Shown in pieces: positions 4,372 through 7,019 of a DNA stretch of 7,019 nt; within the stretch, counting starts at the first letter, position 1; each line of letters starts with the position of its first letter. This DNA comes from an uncultured Ruminococcus sp. (lineage in GTDB: Bacteria; Bacillota; Clostridia; Oscillospirales; Ruminococcaceae), in the NCBI GenBank assembly GCA_946540705.1, contig CAMNJD010000379.1, positions 1-7,019 on the forward strand, in the 5' to 3' direction. The notes under the pieces are model-generated. The model searched no databases. It saw nothing but the letters and a program-made list of their open reading frames with translations, and was not told the origin of the DNA. The position numbers were made by a program, and so were the translations under genes.

Positions 4372-6834
4372 ATGAAAAAATTCGGTCATTTTGATGACGA
4401 ACGCAAGGAGTACGTCATTCAGTCTCCGCGGACCCCTTATCCGTGGATCAACTACCTCGGCACACAGGCCTTCTTCTCGCTGATCTCCAATACAGCGGGC
4501 GGCTACAGCTTCTATAAAGATGCACGCCTCCGCCGCATCACCCGCTACCGCTACAACAATGTCCCGATCGACATGGGCGGCAGATATTTCTATATCAAAG
4601 AGGGCGATACGATCTGGAACCCGGGCTGGTCGCCTGTCAAAACGGAGCTGGATGCCTACGAGTGCCGCCACGGCATGGGCTATACCGTCATCACCGGTCA
4701 GAAAAATGATCTGAAGGCAGAGGTTACTTTCTTTGTTCCGCAGAATTACGACGGCGAAGTGCAGCAGGTCGTGCTGACCAACAACGGCAGCAGCGCAAAG
4801 ACCTTCAAGCTGTTCTCCTTCGCAGAATGGTGTCTCTGGGATGCACAGGATGACTGCACCAACTTCCAGAGAAACTTCTCCACCGGCCGCGTGGAGGTCG
4901 AGGGCTCGACCATCTACCACAAGACCGAGTACCGCGACAGACGCGATCACTTCGCATTCTATACCGTGAACGATACCATCGACGGCTACGATACCGACCG
5001 CGATTCGTTCATCGGCCTCTATAACGGATTCGGCGACCCGCAGGCAGTGCTGGACGGCAAGGCAGCCAATTCCTTCGCAGACGGCTGGTCCCCGATCGCT
5101 TCCCACTACAAGGAGATCACCCTCCGGCCGGGCGAATCCAAGACCCTCATCTTCATCCTGGGCTATGTCGAAATGCCCGTTGACAAGAAGTTTGAGGCTG
5201 ACGGCGTGACCATCAACAAGGAAAAGGCACACGCCATGATCGAGCAGTATAATACCCCTGAAAAGGTCGCTGCCGGTCTGGCTGAGCTGAAGGCTGCATG
5301 GGACAAGCTACTGGGCATCTTCAATGTCAAAACCTCGGATGACAAGGTTAACCGCATGGTCAATATCTGGAATCAGTATCAGTGCATGGTCACATTCAAC
5401 CTCTCCCGCTCCGCTTCCTACTTCGAGAGCGGCATCGGCAGAGGCATGGGCTTCCGTGATTCCAACCAGGATATCCTCGGCTTCGTCCACCAGATTCCGG
5501 ACAGAGCAAGAGAGCGCCTGATCGACCTCGCTTCCACACAGCTTGAGGACGGCGGATGCTATCACCAGTATCAGCCGCTCACCAAGAAGGGCAATTCCGA
5601 TATCGGCGGCGACTTCTCCGATGACCCGCTGTGGATGATCCTCTCTGTCGGTGCCTATATCAAGGAAACCGGCGACTGGGGCATTCTCGATCAGCCTGTT
5701 CCGTATGACAATGACGAGTCCAAGGCAAAGCCGATGCTCGATCACCTGACTGTTTCCTTCTACCATATCGTCAACAACCTCGGCCCGCACGGCCTGCCGC
5801 TGGCGATGCGCGCAGACTGGAACGACTGCATCAACCTCTCCTGCTTCTCCGATAAGCCGGGCGAGAGCTTCCAGACCTACACGAACCCGAAGTTCGCGGC
5901 AGAGGGCGGCTACTCCAAGATCGCTGAGTCGGTCATGGTCGCTGCACTGTTCACCTATGCAGGCCCGACCTATGTCGGCATTCTGAAGCATCTGGGCAAG
6001 GATGATGAGGCTGCAAAGGCACAGGCTGAGATTGACAAGATGAAGAAGAATGTCATGGAATCCGCATTCGACGGCGAATGGTTCCTCCGTGCATATGATG
6101 CATTCGGCAACAAGATGGGCAGCAAGGAGTGCGAGGAAGGCAAGATCTTCATTGAGCCGCAGGGCTTCGCAGTTATGTCCGAGATCGGCAAGGATCAGGG
6201 CGCTGATATCAAGACGCTCGATTCGATCGACAAGTACCTCAATACGAAGTACGGCCTCGTGCTGAATAACCCGGCATTCACCAAGTATTACATCCAGTAC
6301 GGCGAAATTTCGACCTATCCGGGCGGCTACAAGGAGAATGCAGGTATCTTCACGCACAACAATGCATGGATCATCTGCGCTGAGGCTTATGCCGGCAGAG
6401 GCGACAAGGCGTTTGAATACTACAGCAAGATCGCCCCGGCATTCAATGAGGATATCTCCGATCTGCACAAGACCGAGCCGTATGTCTACGGTCAGATGAT
6501 CGCAGGTAAGGATGCATCCCGCTTCGGCGAGGGCAAGAACTCCTGGCTGACCGGTACGGCAGCATGGAACTTTGTTGCAATTTCGCAGTACATCCTCGGA
6601 ATCTCCGCAGACTTCGATGGTCTGAAGGTCGATCCGTCCATCCCGAAGGCATGGGACGGCTTCACCGCAACGAGAAAGTTCCGCGGCGCGACCTATAACA
6701 TCACCGTTCAGAATCCGGATCATGTCTCGAAGGGCGTGAAGTCCATGACGGTGGACGGCAAGGCTGTGGAAGGCAATGTCGTTCCGGTATTCACCGACGG
6801 CGGCGAGCACACGGTCGTAGCTGTACTCGGCTGA
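4372..6834 (+). CDS. cbp: Cellobiose phosphorylase (GH94)
   Basis: An 820-residue cytoplasmic enzyme that converts cellobiose plus phosphate to alpha-glucose 1-phosphate plus glucose, with inversion. The length suits cellobiose phosphorylase (about 810-820) rather than cellodextrin phosphorylase (about 980). The layout is an N-terminal beta-sandwich (about 1-270), a helical linker, an (alpha/alpha)6 barrel (about 315-735) and a small beta C-terminus. The DWND motif (482-485) carries the general acid D485. R346, R357, D363, W483, E645, H662, Q708, T727 and G728 fall in the order and spacing of the sugar- and phosphate-binding residues I recall from the Cellulomonas gilvus enzyme, offset by 4-5. 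There is no signal peptide. The ATG at 4372 is chosen for AAAGGAG 10 bases upstream and the family's usual N-terminus (FGHFDDERKEYVI). The longer frame from 4264 would begin before the transcription start. Two tandem stops, TGA TAA, close it. It is apparently monocistronic, with no transporter nearby. Confidence 0.96.
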   Translation: MKKFGHFDDERKEYVIQSPRTPYPWINYLGTQAFFSLISNTAGGYSFYKDARLRRITRYRYNNVPIDMGGRYFYIKEGDTIWNPGWSPVKTELDAYECRHGMGYTVITGQKNDLKAEVTFFVPQNYDGEVQQVVLTNNGSSAKTFKLFSFAEWCLWDAQDDCTNFQRNFSTGRVEVEGSTIYHKTEYRDRRDHFAFYTVNDTIDGYDTDRDSFIGLYNGFGDPQAVLDGKAANSFADGWSPIASHYKEITLRPGESKTLIFILGYVEMPVDKKFEADGVTINKEKAHAMIEQYNTPEKVAAGLAELKAAWDKLLGIFNVKTSDDKVNRMVNIWNQYQCMVTFNLSRSASYFESGIGRGMGFRDSNQDILGFVHQIPDRARERLIDLASTQLEDGGCYHQYQPLTKKGNSDIGGDFSDDPLWMILSVGAYIKETGDWGILDQPVPYDNDESKAKPMLDHLTVSFYHIVNNLGPHGLPLAMRADWNDCINLSCFSDKPGESFQTYTNPKFAAEGGYSKIAESVMVAALFTYAGPTYVGILKHLGKDDEAAKAQAEIDKMKKNVMESAFDGEWFLRAYDAFGNKMGSKECEEGKIFIEPQGFAVMSEIGKDQGADIKTLDSIDKYLNTKYGLVLNNPAFTKYYIQYGEISTYPGGYKENAGIFTHNNAWIICAEAYAGRGDKAFEYYSKIAPAFNEDISDLHKTEPYVYGQMIAGKDASRFGEGKNSWLTGTAAWNFVAISQYILGISADFDGLKVDPSIPKAWDGFTATRKFRGATYNITVQNPDHVSKGVKSMTVDGKAVEGNVVPVFTDGGEHTVVAVLG

Positions 6835-6854
6835 TAAACGAAATATCATCCATA

Positions 6855-6887
6855 AGCCCCGAAGTAATGCAAAATTACTTCGGGGCT
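6855..6887 (+). terminator. Terminator-like hairpin after cbp
   Basis: A perfect 14-bp stem, AGCCCCGAAGTAAT (6855-6868) with ATTACTTCGGGGCT (6874-6887), has a 5-base GCAAA loop. It begins 20 bases after the phosphorylase stop codon, so it is the likely transcript end. No U-run follows on either strand (CAGCTTGTCG on the plus side), so it departs from the classic intrinsic terminator and may also be a 3'-end stabiliser. Its arms share GCCCCGAAG/CTTCGGGGC with the hairpin at 119-153. Confidence 0.65.
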
Positions 6888-6927
6888 CAGCTTGTCGATA
6901 AAGGTATCGCTACGCGATGATTATAAT

Positions 6928-6985
6928 GAGGCGCTGCCCCATACCCCGCCAAAGGGATGCTATCCCTTTGGAATCCCGCTATAAG
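6928..6985. repeat. GC-rich intergenic repeat-like element with hairpin
   Basis: The segment has a block of C-runs (GCTGCCCCATACCCCGCC) leading into a perfect 9-bp stem, CCAAAGGGA (6949-6957) with TCCCTTTGG (6963-6971), then AATCCCGC. From memory, this layout (GCTCTGCCCC... CCCCGCCAAAGGG... CCCTTTGG... CCC) resembles short dispersed repeats common between genes in Ruminococcus and related Clostridia. It is non-coding. The rest of 6888-7019 holds only small inverted repeats such as ATCGC-TAC-GCGAT (6906-6918) and GTTGA-N5-TCAAC (7003-7017), with no gene seen. Confidence 0.5.
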
Positions 6986-7019
6986 AAAAGTAATGTAAAT
7001 GCGTTGAAATTCTCAACTC

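Noticed and set aside
5308..6849. 513-codon open frame on the minus strand across the 3' half of cbp
   Set aside because: It is antisense to the catalytic part of a clear GH94 enzyme, has an unusual Leu/Ile/Val/Cys-heavy composition and no ribosome binding site. It is a shadow of codon bias. The same applies to the 312-codon minus frame at 4294-5232.
6922..6927. TATAAT box near the right end as a rightward promoter
   Set aside because: No -35-like sequence lies 16-18 bases upstream, and it runs straight into the repeat-like hairpin element. It cannot be supported without sequence beyond the window.
1..7019. CRISPR array, retron, toxin-antitoxin or mobile element
   Set aside because: No regularly spaced repeats, reverse transcriptase, transposase, small paired ORFs with ribosome binding sites, or terminal inverted repeats with target duplications are visible.

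Overview
The window looks like chromosomal DNA of a plant-polysaccharide-degrading, low-to-mid-GC Clostridia bacterium, most likely a Ruminococcus of the R. albus / R. flavefaciens / R. champanellensis type. The evidence is a secreted protein ending in a type I dockerin, a cytoplasmic cellobiose phosphorylase of the ruminococcal kind, strong AAGGAG-type ribosome binding sites, and -35/-10 promoters of the sigma-A type. The species is inferred, not proven. I see no insertion sequence, phage gene, CRISPR array, tRNA or rRNA.

Layout, left to right. Positions 1-118 hold no gene, only a probable leftward -10 box and a small palindrome. A leftward two-gene unit follows. It starts at a strong promoter (2570-2598), reads an HD-domain phosphohydrolase-like protein (1918-2526) and then a cytoplasmic GH13 alpha-amylase-family enzyme with an unusual extra C-terminal module (185-1855), and ends at a hairpin terminator (about 105-153). 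Upstream lies a separate leftward gene for a secreted CAP/SCP-domain protein with a C-terminal dockerin (2709-4025). It has its own promoter (4096-4124) and a clear intrinsic terminator (2608-2646). A 346-bp divergent control region (4026-4371) separates it from the rightward cellobiose phosphorylase gene (4372-6834), which has its own promoter (4256-4284) and a 14-bp terminator-like hairpin (6855-6887). The right end (6888-7019) has no gene but carries a GC-rich hairpin segment resembling dispersed intergenic repeats of Clostridia.

How the parts fit. Cellobiose phosphorylase splits imported cellobiose with phosphate into glucose 1-phosphate and glucose, saving ATP. The GH13 enzyme probably processes imported maltodextrins or stored glycogen in the cytoplasm. 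The dockerin protein is exported and expected to dock on a cohesin-bearing scaffold or cell-surface protein. The window therefore joins outside (dockerin) and inside (phosphorolysis) parts of plant-fibre use, but contains no transporter, scaffoldin or regulator gene.

No clearly new multi-gene system is visible. The points most worth a second look are the uncharacterised C-terminal module on the GH13 enzyme, the CAP-dockerin pairing, the cluster of inverted repeats in the divergent promoter region, and the shared-core hairpins and repeat at the window edges.
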